From the NCBI RefSeq assembly GCF_004217145.1, contig NZ_SHKR01000012.1, positions 434,001 to 498,000 of the forward strand: a stretch of 64,000 nucleotides of DNA. The letters are read 5' to 3'. Positions 52,154 through 61,570 of this stretch are shown here, piece after piece (the first letter of the stretch is position 1; each line of letters begins with the position of its first letter). Origin of the DNA: Kribbella rubisoli. Lineage in GTDB: Bacteria > Actinomycetota > Actinomycetes > Propionibacteriales > Kribbellaceae. The translations under genes were made by a program, and so were the position numbers. The notes under the pieces are model-generated. The model saw only the letters and a program-made list of their open reading frames with translations, did not search any database and had not been told where the DNA came from.

Positions 52154-52336
52154 TCAGAGCAGGCCGAGGAGGGTGTTGTGCGGTCGCGGCTCCGAGGCCA
52201 CGACCGTGGCGGCAGTGGCGGCAGTGGCCGCCGGCGCGCTGGGGATCTGGAGATAGCCGGCGGCGCTCACGGCGGCCGCGGCTGCCAGGAAGACCCGGCG
52301 CGACACACGAGCATCTGGCGGGGTGGAGGAGGTCAT
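52154..52336 (-). CDS. Tat leader peptide out of frame with the GH91 enzyme
   Basis: The 60-codon frame starts at an ATG with an ideal AAGGAG site (5 nt spacing). It encodes a twin-arginine signal (SRRVFLAAAAAVSAAGYL, Ala-rich cleavage region APAAT), then 25 more residues, and stops 26 bp before the GH91 ATG. The GH91 frame is shifted by -1 (or +2) relative to it. Known extracellular inulin fructotransferases carry a leader directly, so this looks like the missing N-terminus, split by a frameshift, a sequence error or recoding. Alternatively it is a separate small exported peptide. Confidence 0.6.
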   Translation of the reverse strand: MTSSTPPDARVSRRVFLAAAAAVSAAGYLQIPSAPAATAATAATVVASEPRPHNTLLGLL

Positions 52337-52355
52337 GGCGGCTCCTTCGAGAGGT

Positions 52356-52525
52356 TGCCAAAAGGTTTTGGCAGAGCGGAATTGATCCGAAGGTAGAACC
52401 GCCGCCAACCGGCGGCAAGGTCGTCCGCGCTGCCAAAAGTTTTGGCAGCTGTTTGGCAGAAGTTTGGCGTTGACCGCGCGGCTCCGGCTGTCGAACACTG
52501 CTGCCAAGACGTTTTGCCAAAACGT
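52356..52525. promoter_or_regulatory. Operator array between the two halves of fructan cluster 2
   Basis: TGCCAAAA-GG-TTTTGGCA at 52356-52373 and CTGCCAAAA-G-TTTTGGCAG at 52430-52448 are perfect inverted repeats. Half-sites TTTGGCAG and TTTGGCG follow at 52452-52459 and 52463-52469. A third perfect dyad, ACGTTTTG-C-CAAAACGT at 52509-52525, is related but has different outer bases. They cover the gap between the minus-strand leader/GH91/GH32 operon and the plus-strand transporter operon, and fit a LacI-family repressor. Confidence 0.8.
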
Positions 52526-52555
52526 TTAATCACAAGCCTTGAACGGAGTCGGAGC

Positions 52556-53866
52556 ATGAAGCTTCGCAGCACGAGCGGTCGTCTCCGGACCGCGATGGCC
52601 GGCATTGCCGTCGCCACGAGTTTGATTCTTGCCATCGCCGGCTGCGGTGCCGGTGGGAGCTCGGCGGGTCCCGCCGGCAAGCTCACGGTCCTGGTGGAGG
52701 GCGGCGGCAAGGCCGAGCTCCAGCCGATCGCCGATCTCTACCAGAAGCAGACCGGGACGACGGTCGAACTGGTCGAACTGCCTTACGACGGTCTCTACGA
52801 CCGGATCCAGACCGAGCTCGGCTCCGGCAAGACGTCGTTCGACGTCGCGGCGCTCGACGCGATCTGGTTGAGCGCCTTCTCGGCCGGTGTCTCACCGCTC
52901 GACGACCTGTTCACCGACGACGTGAAGCGCGATCTGTTCCCGGGCCTGGTGACCGAGGCACAGGTCGGCGGGTCGTACGTCGGGATGCCGGTCTGGACGA
53001 ACTCCGAGATTCTCTACTACCGGACCGACCTGTTCGGCGACCCGAAGGAGAAGGCCGCCTTCCAGGCGAAGTACGGGTATCCGCTCGTGCCGCCGACGAC
53101 ATGGAAGCAGTACCAGGACGTGGCCCAGTTCTTCACCCGCGACACGAACGGCGACGGCCAGACCGATCTGTACGGCACCGATGTGAAGGGTGCGGTCGAG
53201 ACGGAGTGGCTGGCCACGGTGTCGCAGACCGGCGAGAAGACGATGGTTCTGGACCCGAAGAGCGGCGATGTCACGATCGACGACGCCGATCACCTGGCAG
53301 CGTTGAACTTCTACACCAGCTTGTTGCCCTATGCACCGCCCGGCGCCGCCCAGCTCGACTGGGCCGGATCGCAGAACCTCTTCTACCAGGGCAAGCTCGC
53401 GATGATGCGCTTCTGGGGACACGCCTACACCCAGACCCCGGCCAACGCCGCGGTGAAGGGCAAGATCGGTGTCGCTCCGATGATCGCGGGGCCCGGCGGC
53501 ATCGCCGGCGTACCGGGCGCCTGGTACCTCTCGGTGCCGAAGGCAACCGATAAGCAGGCCGAGGCCAAGAAGTTCGTCGCCTTCGCCTACGAGCACAACG
53601 ACCTCTCGATCAAGACCTCGTTGGGCCTGGTATCGCGGATCTCGGCGTTCGAGTCGCAGGCCGGTGTCGCCGGGCACGAGAACTACCCGGCGATCCTCAC
53701 GACGCTGAAGTCTCCCGCGACGATCGCGCGGCCGGCCACGTCGAAGTGGCAGCAGATCGTCACGAGCGTGCTGACGCCGATGCTGCAGAAGGCGGTCGTG
53801 AAGGGCGCGGACAACGCGGCACTACTGAAACAGGCGAAGGCCCAGATCCAAGCCATCGTCAAGTAG
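52556..53866 (+). CDS. ABC transporter sugar-binding lipoprotein, cluster 2
   Basis: The 436-residue family-1 solute-binding protein has a Sec lipoprotein signal (MKLRSTSGRLRTAM, lipobox LAIAGC). The mature part contains AELQPIADLYQKQTGTTVEL, SFDVAALDAIWLSAF and PVWTNSEILYYRTDLFG. It heads the plus-strand operon and probably captures the difructose dianhydride or inulo-oligosaccharides made outside by GH91 and GH32 (inference from context). The nearest operator dyad (52509-52525) ends 30 bp before the ATG. Confidence 0.92.
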   Translation: MKLRSTSGRLRTAMAGIAVATSLILAIAGCGAGGSSAGPAGKLTVLVEGGGKAELQPIADLYQKQTGTTVELVELPYDGLYDRIQTELGSGKTSFDVAALDAIWLSAFSAGVSPLDDLFTDDVKRDLFPGLVTEAQVGGSYVGMPVWTNSEILYYRTDLFGDPKEKAAFQAKYGYPLVPPTTWKQYQDVAQFFTRDTNGDGQTDLYGTDVKGAVETEWLATVSQTGEKTMVLDPKSGDVTIDDADHLAALNFYTSLLPYAPPGAAQLDWAGSQNLFYQGKLAMMRFWGHAYTQTPANAAVKGKIGVAPMIAGPGGIAGVPGAWYLSVPKATDKQAEAKKFVAFAYEHNDLSIKTSLGLVSRISAFESQAGVAGHENYPAILTTLKSPATIARPATSKWQQIVTSVLTPMLQKAVVKGADNAALLKQAKAQIQAIVK

Positions 53867-53899
53867 ACCGCCGTACCTGCGACCCCGAAGGACACTCCT

Positions 53900-54790
53900 G
53901 TGCGCCTCACCGACCGCCGGTTCGCGCTCGTACTGATCGCGCCGGCCGCATTGTTCCTCGCCGCGTTCGTGGCGTGGCCACTGCTCAGATTCGTCTCGAA
54001 CGCGTTCTACGAGATCTCGCCGATGGCGGGCGGCCCACGGAAGTTCGTGGGTTTCGAGAACTTCGCGACCGCGTTCAGTTCGCCGGCGTTCCAAGGAGCG
54101 GCGCTGCGGACGATCGTCTACACGGTCATCGTGGTCGCGCTCGAGTTCACCTTCGGGCTTGCCGTGGCGCTGGTCTTCGCAGCGCTCGGCAGCCGGTCGG
54201 CGGTGTTCCGTACCGTCTTCATGTACCCGCTGATGGTCGCCCCGGTGGTCGCCGGCCTGCTGTGGCGGTTCCTGCTCATCGACAACTTCGGCATCCTCAA
54301 CGAGCTGCTGCGGCGGATCGGACTGTTGCACAGCACGGACCAGATCGGCTGGCTGAGCAACCCGAGGATCGCGTTGTTCTCGGTAGCGATGCCCGACATC
54401 TGGCTGACCACCTCGTTCATCACGCTGGTCCTGTTCGCGGGCCTGCAGAACGTGCCGGGTGATGTCATCGAGGCCGCTCGCATCGACGGTGTGCGGTTCC
54501 CGACGCTGCTGTTCCGGATCATCCTGCCGCTGCTGCGGCCGGTGATCGCAGTAGCGCTGATCGTTCGCGGTATCGATGCGGCCCGGGCGTTCGACATCAT
54601 CCTGATCCAGACGAACGGTGGGCCACAGGACAGTACGACGACCCTGAGCCTGCTGATCTACCGCACGATGACGCGCAACGGGGATCCAGGTCTGGCGAGC
54701 GCGATGGGCACCGTGTATCTGATCGTGATGCTCGCGGTCGCCGCTGTCGCGATCTTCGCGATCTGGCGGCCCGGAGGTGATGAGGCATGA
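53900..54790 (+). CDS. Carbohydrate ABC transporter permease (MalF type), cluster 2
   Basis: The 296-residue permease has six spans, the EAA loop DVIEAARIDGVRFPTLLFRI and the partner-typical IDAARAFDIILIQTNGGPQD block. It starts 33 bp after the binding-protein gene and overlaps the next permease by ATGA. As in cluster 1, no ATPase gene is present. Confidence 0.93.
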   Translation: MRLTDRRFALVLIAPAALFLAAFVAWPLLRFVSNAFYEISPMAGGPRKFVGFENFATAFSSPAFQGAALRTIVYTVIVVALEFTFGLAVALVFAALGSRSAVFRTVFMYPLMVAPVVAGLLWRFLLIDNFGILNELLRRIGLLHSTDQIGWLSNPRIALFSVAMPDIWLTTSFITLVLFAGLQNVPGDVIEAARIDGVRFPTLLFRIILPLLRPVIAVALIVRGIDAARAFDIILIQTNGGPQDSTTTLSLLIYRTMTRNGDPGLASAMGTVYLIVMLAVAAVAIFAIWRPGGDEA

Positions 54791-55626
54791 ACGGCCTCGA
54801 AACCCGCCGCCGCCCGACGCGCATCATCCTCTGGGCCGCGCTCGCCGCTGTGCTCGTGCTGTATGGCTTCCCGTTCGTCTACCTGCTGCTGACGTCGTTC
54901 AAGACGCCGCTCGACGCGATCGCCGTACCGCCCCAGGTGTTGCCGTCGCAGTGGACGCTGGACAACTACGTCGCCGCGCTCAGCAAGGAAGGCGTCGTAC
55001 CAGCGCTGATCAACAGCGTCGCGACCGCAGTTCTCAGTACGGCGTTCTCGCTCGCGCTCGGGGTGCCCGCGGCGTACGCGATCACCCGCTTCCGAACGCC
55101 GAGCGGGCGGATCTTCGTGGTCGCGGCGCTGGTGACCCGGATGGTGCCGACGATCGCCGTCGGGGCGCCGCTGGTCGAGACGATGCGGCGGCTCGGCATC
55201 TCCGACACCACGATCGGATTGGCGATCGCCCACACCACGATCTCGCTACCGCTGTCGATCTGGCTGATGTCGAGCTTCTTCGAGGCGGTTCCCATCGAGC
55301 TGGAAGAGGCCGCCAAGGTCGACGGCAGCGATCGGCTGCAGGCATTCCGGCACGTCGTCCTGCCGGTGGTTTCCGGCGGCTTGGCGGTCACGGCCATCTT
55401 CGCGTTCCTCGCGTCCTGGAACGAGTTCCTGTTCGCGCTCCTGCTCACGTCGGTCCGGGCGCAGACCACGCCGATCGTGATCGCCAACTTCCAGACCCAG
55501 TTCGGCCTGGACTGGGGCGGCATGACCGCGCTCTCGGCGGTGTACTCCGTCCCCGTCATCCTGCTCACCCTCGCGCTCCAGCGACACATCGTCGCCGGCC
55601 TGACCCTCGGCGCCGTCAAGGGCTGA
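54787..55626 (+). CDS. Carbohydrate ABC transporter permease (MalG type), cluster 2
   Basis: The 279-residue permease shows FPFVYLLLTSFKTPLDAIAV near the start, six spans and the EAA loop ELEEAAKVDGSDRLQAFRHV, followed by FLASWNEFLFALLLT, a MalG hallmark. It completes the membrane part of the importer and is followed 35 bp later by the GH172-type gene. Confidence 0.93.
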   Translation: MNGLETRRRPTRIILWAALAAVLVLYGFPFVYLLLTSFKTPLDAIAVPPQVLPSQWTLDNYVAALSKEGVVPALINSVATAVLSTAFSLALGVPAAYAITRFRTPSGRIFVVAALVTRMVPTIAVGAPLVETMRRLGISDTTIGLAIAHTTISLPLSIWLMSSFFEAVPIELEEAAKVDGSDRLQAFRHVVLPVVSGGLAVTAIFAFLASWNEFLFALLLTSVRAQTTPIVIANFQTQFGLDWGGMTALSAVYSVPVILLTLALQRHIVAGLTLGAVKG

Positions 55627-55661
55627 CACCACTCACCGCTTCTGAGAAAGATGGAGAAGAT

Positions 55662-56783
55662 ATGGAATTCTGGCAACCCAACAGCCCGCTCGGCGGCCTG
55701 GCCCATGTGAAATCCGGCCGGTCGCGGCGCGAGTCCAGCTGGGACCGTAGCGGCGGCAACCGGGACTTCGCGGTGGTGCCCGCGGGCGAGACCTTCGTGA
55801 TCGCCGACATCGCCGGCGCCGGGCGGATCGAGCACATCTGGCTCACGACCCGCTGCTATTCGGAGAAGTACCTGCGCAAGCTCGTGATCGAGATGTTCTG
55901 GGACGGGGAGGAGAACCCGAGCGTACGCGCGCCGCTCGGCGACTTCTTCGGTGTCGGGCACGCGGTCGCGAAGCACTACATCTCCCTTCCGCTGAACGCC
56001 GTGTTCGGGCCTCGGCGTGGTCCCAAGGGGCCGTTCGCGGCCGCGATGAACAGCTACTTCCCGATGCCGTTCGGCAGCCACGCGAAGATCCAGATCCGGA
56101 ACGAGAGCGATCAGCCGATCGAGAACCTCTTCTACTACGTCGATTACGAGCTCAGCGAACAGCCGATCCCGGACGACGTGGCCCGCTTCCACGCGTACTA
56201 CCGGCAGGAGAAGCCGGCAACCGCCGTACGGCACACCACCGAGCTCGAGAACCCGGCGCCGTGGGACCTGCCGGGGACGAACCTGACCGGTGACGACAAC
56301 TACGTGATTCTCGATGCGACCGGCACGGGGCACTACGTTGGCTGCGTGCTCAGCATCGACAACTTCGACGCCTCCAACCAGGTGTTCTCCTGGCCGGGGG
56401 AGGGCGACGACATGTTCTTCATCGACGGGGAGGTGTGGCCGCCGTCGTTGCACGGGACCGGCACGGAGGACTACTTCGGCGCTGCCTGGGGATTCCCGAG
56501 CGGTGAGTACGCCGGGCCGTACCACGGCATCACCCTCGGTGCGAGCCCGCAGGAGCACTTCGGCCTGTGGAGCATGTTCCGCTGGCACATCGAGGACCCG
56601 GTCCGGTTCGAGCAGAGCCTGCGGGTGTCGATCGAGCACGGACACGCCAACGACCAGGGCAACGACTACTCCAGCGTCGCTTACTGGTACCAGTTGGGCG
56701 AGCATGCCCCGCATGCCGATCTGCCTCCGGTCGAGGAACGGCTGCCGCGACGATGGCCGGAACACGGACTGTGGGACGAGTAA
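55662..56783 (+). CDS. DUF2961 / GH172-family enzyme, probable difructose-dianhydride hydrolase
   Basis: The 373-residue protein matches the DUF2961 family: GAGRIEHIWLTTR near residue 55, then APLGDFFGVGH, MNSYFPMPF, and FFIDGE followed by HGTGTEDYFGAAWGF. Family members characterised as GH172 act on alpha-D-fructofuranosides, including difructose dianhydride I; candidate catalytic glutamates lie around GEGDD/DGE and in GTEDY. It has no signal peptide, so it is cytosolic. Lying between a sugar importer and a LacI/GH32 pair, opposite a GH91 dianhydride-forming enzyme, it should open the imported dianhydride. Its stop shares a base with the next ATG (TAATG). Confidence 0.85.
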   Translation: MEFWQPNSPLGGLAHVKSGRSRRESSWDRSGGNRDFAVVPAGETFVIADIAGAGRIEHIWLTTRCYSEKYLRKLVIEMFWDGEENPSVRAPLGDFFGVGHAVAKHYISLPLNAVFGPRRGPKGPFAAAMNSYFPMPFGSHAKIQIRNESDQPIENLFYYVDYELSEQPIPDDVARFHAYYRQEKPATAVRHTTELENPAPWDLPGTNLTGDDNYVILDATGTGHYVGCVLSIDNFDASNQVFSWPGEGDDMFFIDGEVWPPSLHGTGTEDYFGAAWGFPSGEYAGPYHGITLGASPQEHFGLWSMFRWHIEDPVRFEQSLRVSIEHGHANDQGNDYSSVAYWYQLGEHAPHADLPPVEERLPRRWPEHGLWDE

Positions 56784-57841
56784 TGCCAGACGAGGATGTG
56801 GTCGTGCCGAAGGTGGGCATCCGGGATGTCGCACGCGCCGCGGGCGTGTCCGTCACGACGGTCTCGCACGTGCTCAACGAGACTCCACATACCCGGACGA
56901 GCGAGGCGACCCGGGACCGGGTGCGATCGATCGCGCGGGACCTCGGCTACACCCCGAACCGGCTCGCCCGCGGCCTGCGAACCCGTACGTCGGACATGAT
57001 CGGGCTGCTCACCGAGGAGATCGCGACCACCCCGCACGCCGGTCGGATCATCCTCGGCGCGCAGGAAGAGGCGAGCCGGCACAACCTCACGCTCGCGATC
57101 ATCAACTCCCATCTCGACGCCGGCGCGGACGCCCGCCGCGCCGACGCCCGGGCCCTGATCGAGCGTCAGGTGGACGGGATCATCTACGCCACGGTGTTCC
57201 ACCACGAGGTGTCGGTGCCGCGCGAGTTGCGCGCCGTGCCGGCAGTGTTGATAGGAGCCCTGGACCGGCAGGGCGTCGTACCCGCCGTCCTGCCGGACGA
57301 GGCCAGTGGCGCGGCCGATCTCGTCGCCCTGCTGGTCGACGCCGGGCATCGACGCATCGCGTTCGCGAACTCGAGCATCGAAGTCCCGGCCACGCAGGGG
57401 CGCCTGGTCGGCTACCTGCGGGGCCTCGAGGAGGCAGGCATCCCACGGGACGACCGGCTGATCGCGTCGGGCGTCTCGGAGGCGGCCGGAGGATACGAGG
57501 CGAGTCTCGAACTGCTCGATCGCGAGGACAGGCCGACGGCGATCTTCTGTTACAACGACCGGATGGCGATGGGCGCCTACCGTGCGGCCCAGGAGCTCGG
57601 CCTGCGAATTCCTGACGGCATCTCGATCGTCGGCTTCGACGATCAGGCGCCGATCGCAGCCAGCGTCTACCCGGCGCTGACCACGGTCGCCCTGCCGCAT
57701 TACGAGATGGGTGCCTGGGCGGTTGCCACGCTGACTCGGCTCGTCCAGAGCAGCAGTACGTCGTGGTATCGCTCGACCCATCCGACCTGGCTGCCCTGTC
57801 CGGTCGTCCTCCGCGAATCGGTTGCCCAGATCAACCGTTGA
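56783..57841 (+). CDS. LacI-family regulator of fructan cluster 2
   Basis: The 352-residue protein has the LacI DNA-binding unit (IRDVARAAGVSVTTVSHVLN; YTPNRLARGLRTRTS) and effector domain (FCYNDRMAMGAYRAAQELG; SIVGFDDQAP). It sits inside the operon it probably controls, so it should be autoregulated through the TGCCAAAA-type sites at 52356-52525. The ATG at 56783 overlaps the GH172 stop. The inducer may be a difructose dianhydride or a related fructoside. Confidence 0.92.
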   Translation: MPDEDVVVPKVGIRDVARAAGVSVTTVSHVLNETPHTRTSEATRDRVRSIARDLGYTPNRLARGLRTRTSDMIGLLTEEIATTPHAGRIILGAQEEASRHNLTLAIINSHLDAGADARRADARALIERQVDGIIYATVFHHEVSVPRELRAVPAVLIGALDRQGVVPAVLPDEASGAADLVALLVDAGHRRIAFANSSIEVPATQGRLVGYLRGLEEAGIPRDDRLIASGVSEAAGGYEASLELLDREDRPTAIFCYNDRMAMGAYRAAQELGLRIPDGISIVGFDDQAPIAASVYPALTTVALPHYEMGAWAVATLTRLVQSSSTSWYRSTHPTWLPCPVVLRESVAQINR

Positions 57842-57870
57842 CGGCGGTATCCCTGCGACAGAAGGCAGAC

Positions 57871-59109
57871 ATGCGTCCGCGATTTCACTTCACCGCGCCG
57901 CGCGGGTGGATCAATGACCCCCACGGCATCACCTACCGCGACGGCCAGTACCACCTCTTCTACCAACATGTTCCTGACAGTCTTGAGTGGGCACCTGACT
58001 GCCGCTGGGGACATGCACTGTCGCCAGATCTGTTCTCCTTCGAGACCTTGCCGACTGCGATTGCGCCGGGAGACGGCGACGACGGCGTGTGGACCGGGTG
58101 TCTGGTGACTGATGACGCGGGTGAGGACCGCATCTTGTACACCTCCGTCGAGCAACCGGGGATCGCCATCGGACGCGTGCGTCTCGCGACGCCGGCCGAC
58201 ACCCGATGGATCAGTTGGCGGAAGGGCGCGGTGGTTGCCGAGCCGCCGGCCGACGTCGAGCTCGTCGCCTACCGGGATCCCTTTGTCTTCCGCGACGGCG
58301 CGCAGTGGCGGATGTGGATCGGTGCCGGCCTCGCGAACGGGTCTGCGGCGGCGCTCTCGTACCTGTCCGACGACCTCCGGAAATGGACGTACGACGGTGT
58401 GGCGGCTCAGCGGCCGGCTGATCAGCGTGAGCCGATCTGGACCGGTGCGGTGTGGGAGTGCCCACAGCTTGTCGAGATCGACGGCCGGCACGTGATGATC
58501 ACGTCGGTCTGGGACGACGACGTACTGCACTACGTCGCGTATGCGATCGGTTCCCATCGCGGAGGCAGGTTCGAGGCGACGACGTGGGGCCGGCTGACGT
58601 TCGGCGACAGCCACTATGCGCCGTCGTACTTCCGGGACTCCGACGGCTGCGCCTGTGTCATGTTCTGGCTGCGGCACATCGCTGACGAGAAGGCAGGATG
58701 GGCCGGCGCGCACAGCATCCCCTACGTCCTGCACCTCGACGGCGACCAGCTTGTCGCGACGCCACATCCGGGCCTAGAGGTGCACCGCCGGCCGCCATCG
58801 CAGGGCCTCGCCGCCGACGCGAGCTGGACCGGGACCGACCTCGAGATCTCCTCCGGCGACCAGCCCGTCGCCACGATCACCGCGACGACCGAGCTGACCC
58901 TCCGAGTCGGCGACGCATCCTGGTCGATGCCACACGACGGCGGACCGGTACGCATCATCCTCGACGGCCCGATCATCGAACTCGCGACCCGTCAGGGCCT
59001 CATGGCGGCCGCCGTCGCACCAACAGCCGACGAACTCACCATCACCGCCGACGGCAACCTCCACCACTTCTCCGCACTGGCCGCCGATCCTCAGACCTCC
59101 GAACGTTGA
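57871..59109 (+). CDS. Intracellular GH32 fructosidase, cluster 2
   Basis: The 412-residue enzyme has GWINDPHGITY (nucleophile), AYRDPFVF and VWECPQLVE (acid/base), without a signal peptide. It has the N-terminal propeller and a short C-terminal sandwich. It would split the disaccharide released when GH172 opens an imported dianhydride, or imported sucrose or inulobiose. GAAGG precedes the ATG at 57871; longer starts overlap the lacI-type gene. Its 3' end overlaps nadB by 19 bp, tail to tail. Confidence 0.92.
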   Translation: MRPRFHFTAPRGWINDPHGITYRDGQYHLFYQHVPDSLEWAPDCRWGHALSPDLFSFETLPTAIAPGDGDDGVWTGCLVTDDAGEDRILYTSVEQPGIAIGRVRLATPADTRWISWRKGAVVAEPPADVELVAYRDPFVFRDGAQWRMWIGAGLANGSAAALSYLSDDLRKWTYDGVAAQRPADQREPIWTGAVWECPQLVEIDGRHVMITSVWDDDVLHYVAYAIGSHRGGRFEATTWGRLTFGDSHYAPSYFRDSDGCACVMFWLRHIADEKAGWAGAHSIPYVLHLDGDQLVATPHPGLEVHRRPPSQGLAADASWTGTDLEISSGDQPVATITATTELTLRVGDASWSMPHDGGPVRIILDGPIIELATRQGLMAAAVAPTADELTITADGNLHHFSALAADPQTSER

Positions 59110-60599
59110 AGGTGGCGGGTGGTCGGGCGGTCTTCGGCGTCGAGGTGTACGACGATGTGGTCGTCCCAGCGCTTGTCGGAGTGGGGATGGTCCGAGCGCC
59201 AGTGGCAACCGCGGCTGTCCTGGCGGGCGGTCGCCGCGACGATGACGGATCGCGCCACCGTCGCGAGCGGCCCGTTGCCTAGGGCATCGAGTTCGTCCGC
59301 GGCGGCGTTCAGGCTCGCGCCGTCGCGACGGATACCGGCGTACCTGGTCAGGATCGAGCGGATCCGCTCCGGTTCGCGATCCTCGCCAGGCGAGACCTCG
59401 TGCGTGCGACCGTGGTCCACCGCGGGCAGGTCGAGCGTGAGTGCCGTGGCGACGCGCCGTCCGAAGACCAGTCCCTCCAGCAGGCTGTTGGAGGCGAGCC
59501 GGTTGGCCCCATGTACGCCGGTCGCGGCGACTTCGCCGACGGCATACAGACCTGGTACGTCGGTTGCACCGTTCCGATCGGTCCGAACGCCGCCGCACAG
59601 GAAGTGTTCGGCGGGCGCCACCGGGATCTGCTCGGACACCATGTCGACGTCGATCCGTGCGCAGGATGCCAGTACGGTCGGGAATCGCCGCCGGATTACG
59701 TCGGGCGCGACACCTGTCGCGTCCAGCCAGACGTGGTCGGTTCCGTCCCGGCGCATCGTCGCCTCGATCGCCCGTGCGACAACATCCCGCGGAGCCAGAT
59801 CGGCTCGGGGGTGCAACCCGTCCATGATCCTGTTCCCGTGGGCGTCGAGCAGTACGGCGCCTTCGCCCCGGACAGCCTCGGTGACCAGAGGCAGCTGACC
59901 ACTCGTCTCACCGGTGTGGAGCGCGGTCGGGTGGAATTGGACGAACTCCATGTCCACCAGCGATGCGCCAGCTCGCAACGCTAGGGCGATGCCGTCACCG
60001 CGCACCGCCGACGGATTGGTGCTCGCCAGGTAGGCGTTGCCGATACCGCCAGTGGCCAGTACGACGGCACGCGCGTCGATCTGCGTGACGTGGCCGTCCG
60101 TCTGGACGAGCACGCCGACGATGCTTCCGGAGTCCGACTGCACCAGGCCGACGGTCCGTCCGCTCATCGTCCGTACGCCGGTTCGCTGCAGGGCGATCCG
60201 TAGCGCGCGATGAACCTCGGCGCCGGTGGCATCCCCGCCGGCGTGCACGATCCGGGGACGGCTGTGCCCGCCCTCCAGAGTTCTCGACAGCGACCCGTCG
60301 GCGTTGCGGTCGAAGCGAGCCCCGTGAGCGATGAGCTCGGCGACTCGCTGCGGTCCTTCCTCGACCAGCGCCCGGACGTTGCGGGGATCGCAGAATTCCG
60401 CCCCCGCGATGTCCGTGTCGCGCCAGTGGTCCAGCGGATCGTCCTCGCCGTACGCGGCCGAGACGCCGCCCTGCGCCCACGGCGTACTGCCGTCGCCCGC
60501 GCTGAGCAGAAGTACGTCGCGGGTCGCCGCGAGACCGAGCGCGGTCGACAGGCCCGCCACACCGGAGCCGATCACGACCACGTCCACGGCGCGCGTCAC
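59091..60599 (-). CDS. nadB: [10 protein letters not shown] oxidase
   Basis: The 502-residue flavoprotein oxidises aspartate to [14 protein letters not shown], the first step of de novo NAD synthesis. It has the FAD-binding [16 protein letters not shown] start, [36 protein letters not shown] and [20 protein letters not shown], all conserved in NadB. The GTG at 60599 overlaps the nadA stop (GTGA). It is the third gene of nadC-nadA-nadB. Confidence 0.95.
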   Translation of the reverse strand: MTRAVDVVVIGSGVAGLSTALGLAATRDVLLLSAGDGSTPWAQGGVSAAYGEDDPLDHWRDTDIAGAEFCDPRNVRALVEEGPQRVAELIAHGARFDRNADGSLSRTLEGGHSRPRIVHAGGDATGAEVHRALRIALQRTGVRTMSGRTVGLVQSDSGSIVGVLVQTDGHVTQIDARAVVLATGGIGNAYLASTNPSAVRGDGIALALRAGASLVDMEFVQFHPTALHTGETSGQLPLVTEAVRGEGAVLLDAHGNRIMDGLHPRADLAPRDVVARAIEATMRRDGTDHVWLDATGVAPDVIRRRFPTVLASCARIDVDMVSEQIPVAPAEHFLCGGVRTDRNGATDVPGLYAVGEVAATGVHGANRLASNSLLEGLVFGRRVATALTLDLPAVDHGRTHEVSPGEDREPERIRSILTRYAGIRRDGASLNAAADELDALGNGPLATVARSVIVAATARQDSRGCHWRSDHPHSDKRWDDHIVVHLDAEDRPTTRHLQRSEV

Positions 60600-61570
60600 C
60601 GAGCACCCGCAGGCTTGCCGATGGCAACCATCCGCTCGACCGAACGCCGGGCCCGCTCGACGACCTCGGGCGGCAGCTGGATCTCGTCGCGGCCCTCCCG
60701 CAGGCATCGCACCAGCAGCTCCGGGGTGATCATCTTCATGAATTTGCACGAGGCCTTCGGGTTGACCGGGACGAAATTCGTTCGCTGGTTGACCTTGCGA
60801 AGCTGGTGGAGCATGCCGATCTCCGTCGCGATCAGGGCCGTCTTCGAGGTCAGGTTGCGAGCGGTGTCCAGCATGCCGGCGGTCGACAGGATGTGGGTCC
60901 GCTCGGCCGGCAGATCACCGACGCCGGCGAGCCAGATCGCCGACGACGCGCAGCCGCACTCGGGGTGGACGAGGACCTCGGCCTCGGGATCGGCCGCCAC
61001 CTGGGCGCGCAGGTCGGCGGCGCTGATGCCGGCATGTACGTGGCACTCGCCCATCCACACCTCGATGTTGTCCCGGCCGGTCTGGCGCCGGACATGCGCG
61101 CCGAGGAACTGGTCGGGCAGGAACAGGATCGGCTGATCCGCCGGGATCGAGTTCACCACCTCGACCGCGTTGGACGACGTACAGCAGACGTCGGCCTCGG
61201 CCTTCACCGCCGCGGTGGTGTTGACATAGGCAACGACCGCGGCGTCCGGGTGCTCGGCCTTCCAGGCCCGTAGCTGGTCGGCGTCGATGGTGTCCGCCAG
61301 CGAGCAACCCGCCTGAGCGGTGGGGATCAGCACGGTCTTGTCCGGGCTGAGAAGCTTGGCGGTCTCCGCCATGAAGTGCACGCCACAGAACACGATCGTG
61401 GATGCATCCGTTTCGGCAGCGATACGCGACAGTGCGAGTGAGTCGCCGACGTGGTCGGCGACGTCCTGGATCGCCGGCTCCTGGTAGTTGTGGGCGAGGA
61501 TCACCGCGTCGCGCTCCTGGGCGAGGCGGCGTACCTCGTCCTGCCAGGTGATTGCTGTACCAACGGTCAC
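60596..61570 (-). CDS. nadA: Quinolinate synthase (4Fe-4S)
   Basis: The 324-residue enzyme condenses [14 protein letters not shown] with dihydroxyacetone phosphate. It has [18 protein letters not shown], the three iron-sulfur cysteines in [20 protein letters not shown] and NPKASCKFM, and [16 protein letters not shown]. The GTG at 61570 follows AAGGAA and overlaps the nadC stop. A candidate NrtR box lies 23-43 bp upstream, inside the end of nadC. Confidence 0.95.
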   Translation of the reverse strand: MTVGTAITWQDEVRRLAQERDAVILAHNYQEPAIQDVADHVGDSLALSRIAAETDASTIVFCGVHFMAETAKLLSPDKTVLIPTAQAGCSLADTIDADQLRAWKAEHPDAAVVAYVNTTAAVKAEADVCCTSSNAVEVVNSIPADQPILFLPDQFLGAHVRRQTGRDNIEVWMGECHVHAGISAADLRAQVAADPEAEVLVHPECGCASSAIWLAGVGDLPAERTHILSTAGMLDTARNLTSKTALIATEIGMLHQLRKVNQRTNFVPVNPKASCKFMKMITPELLVRCLREGRDEIQLPPEVVERARRSVERMVAIGKPAGAR

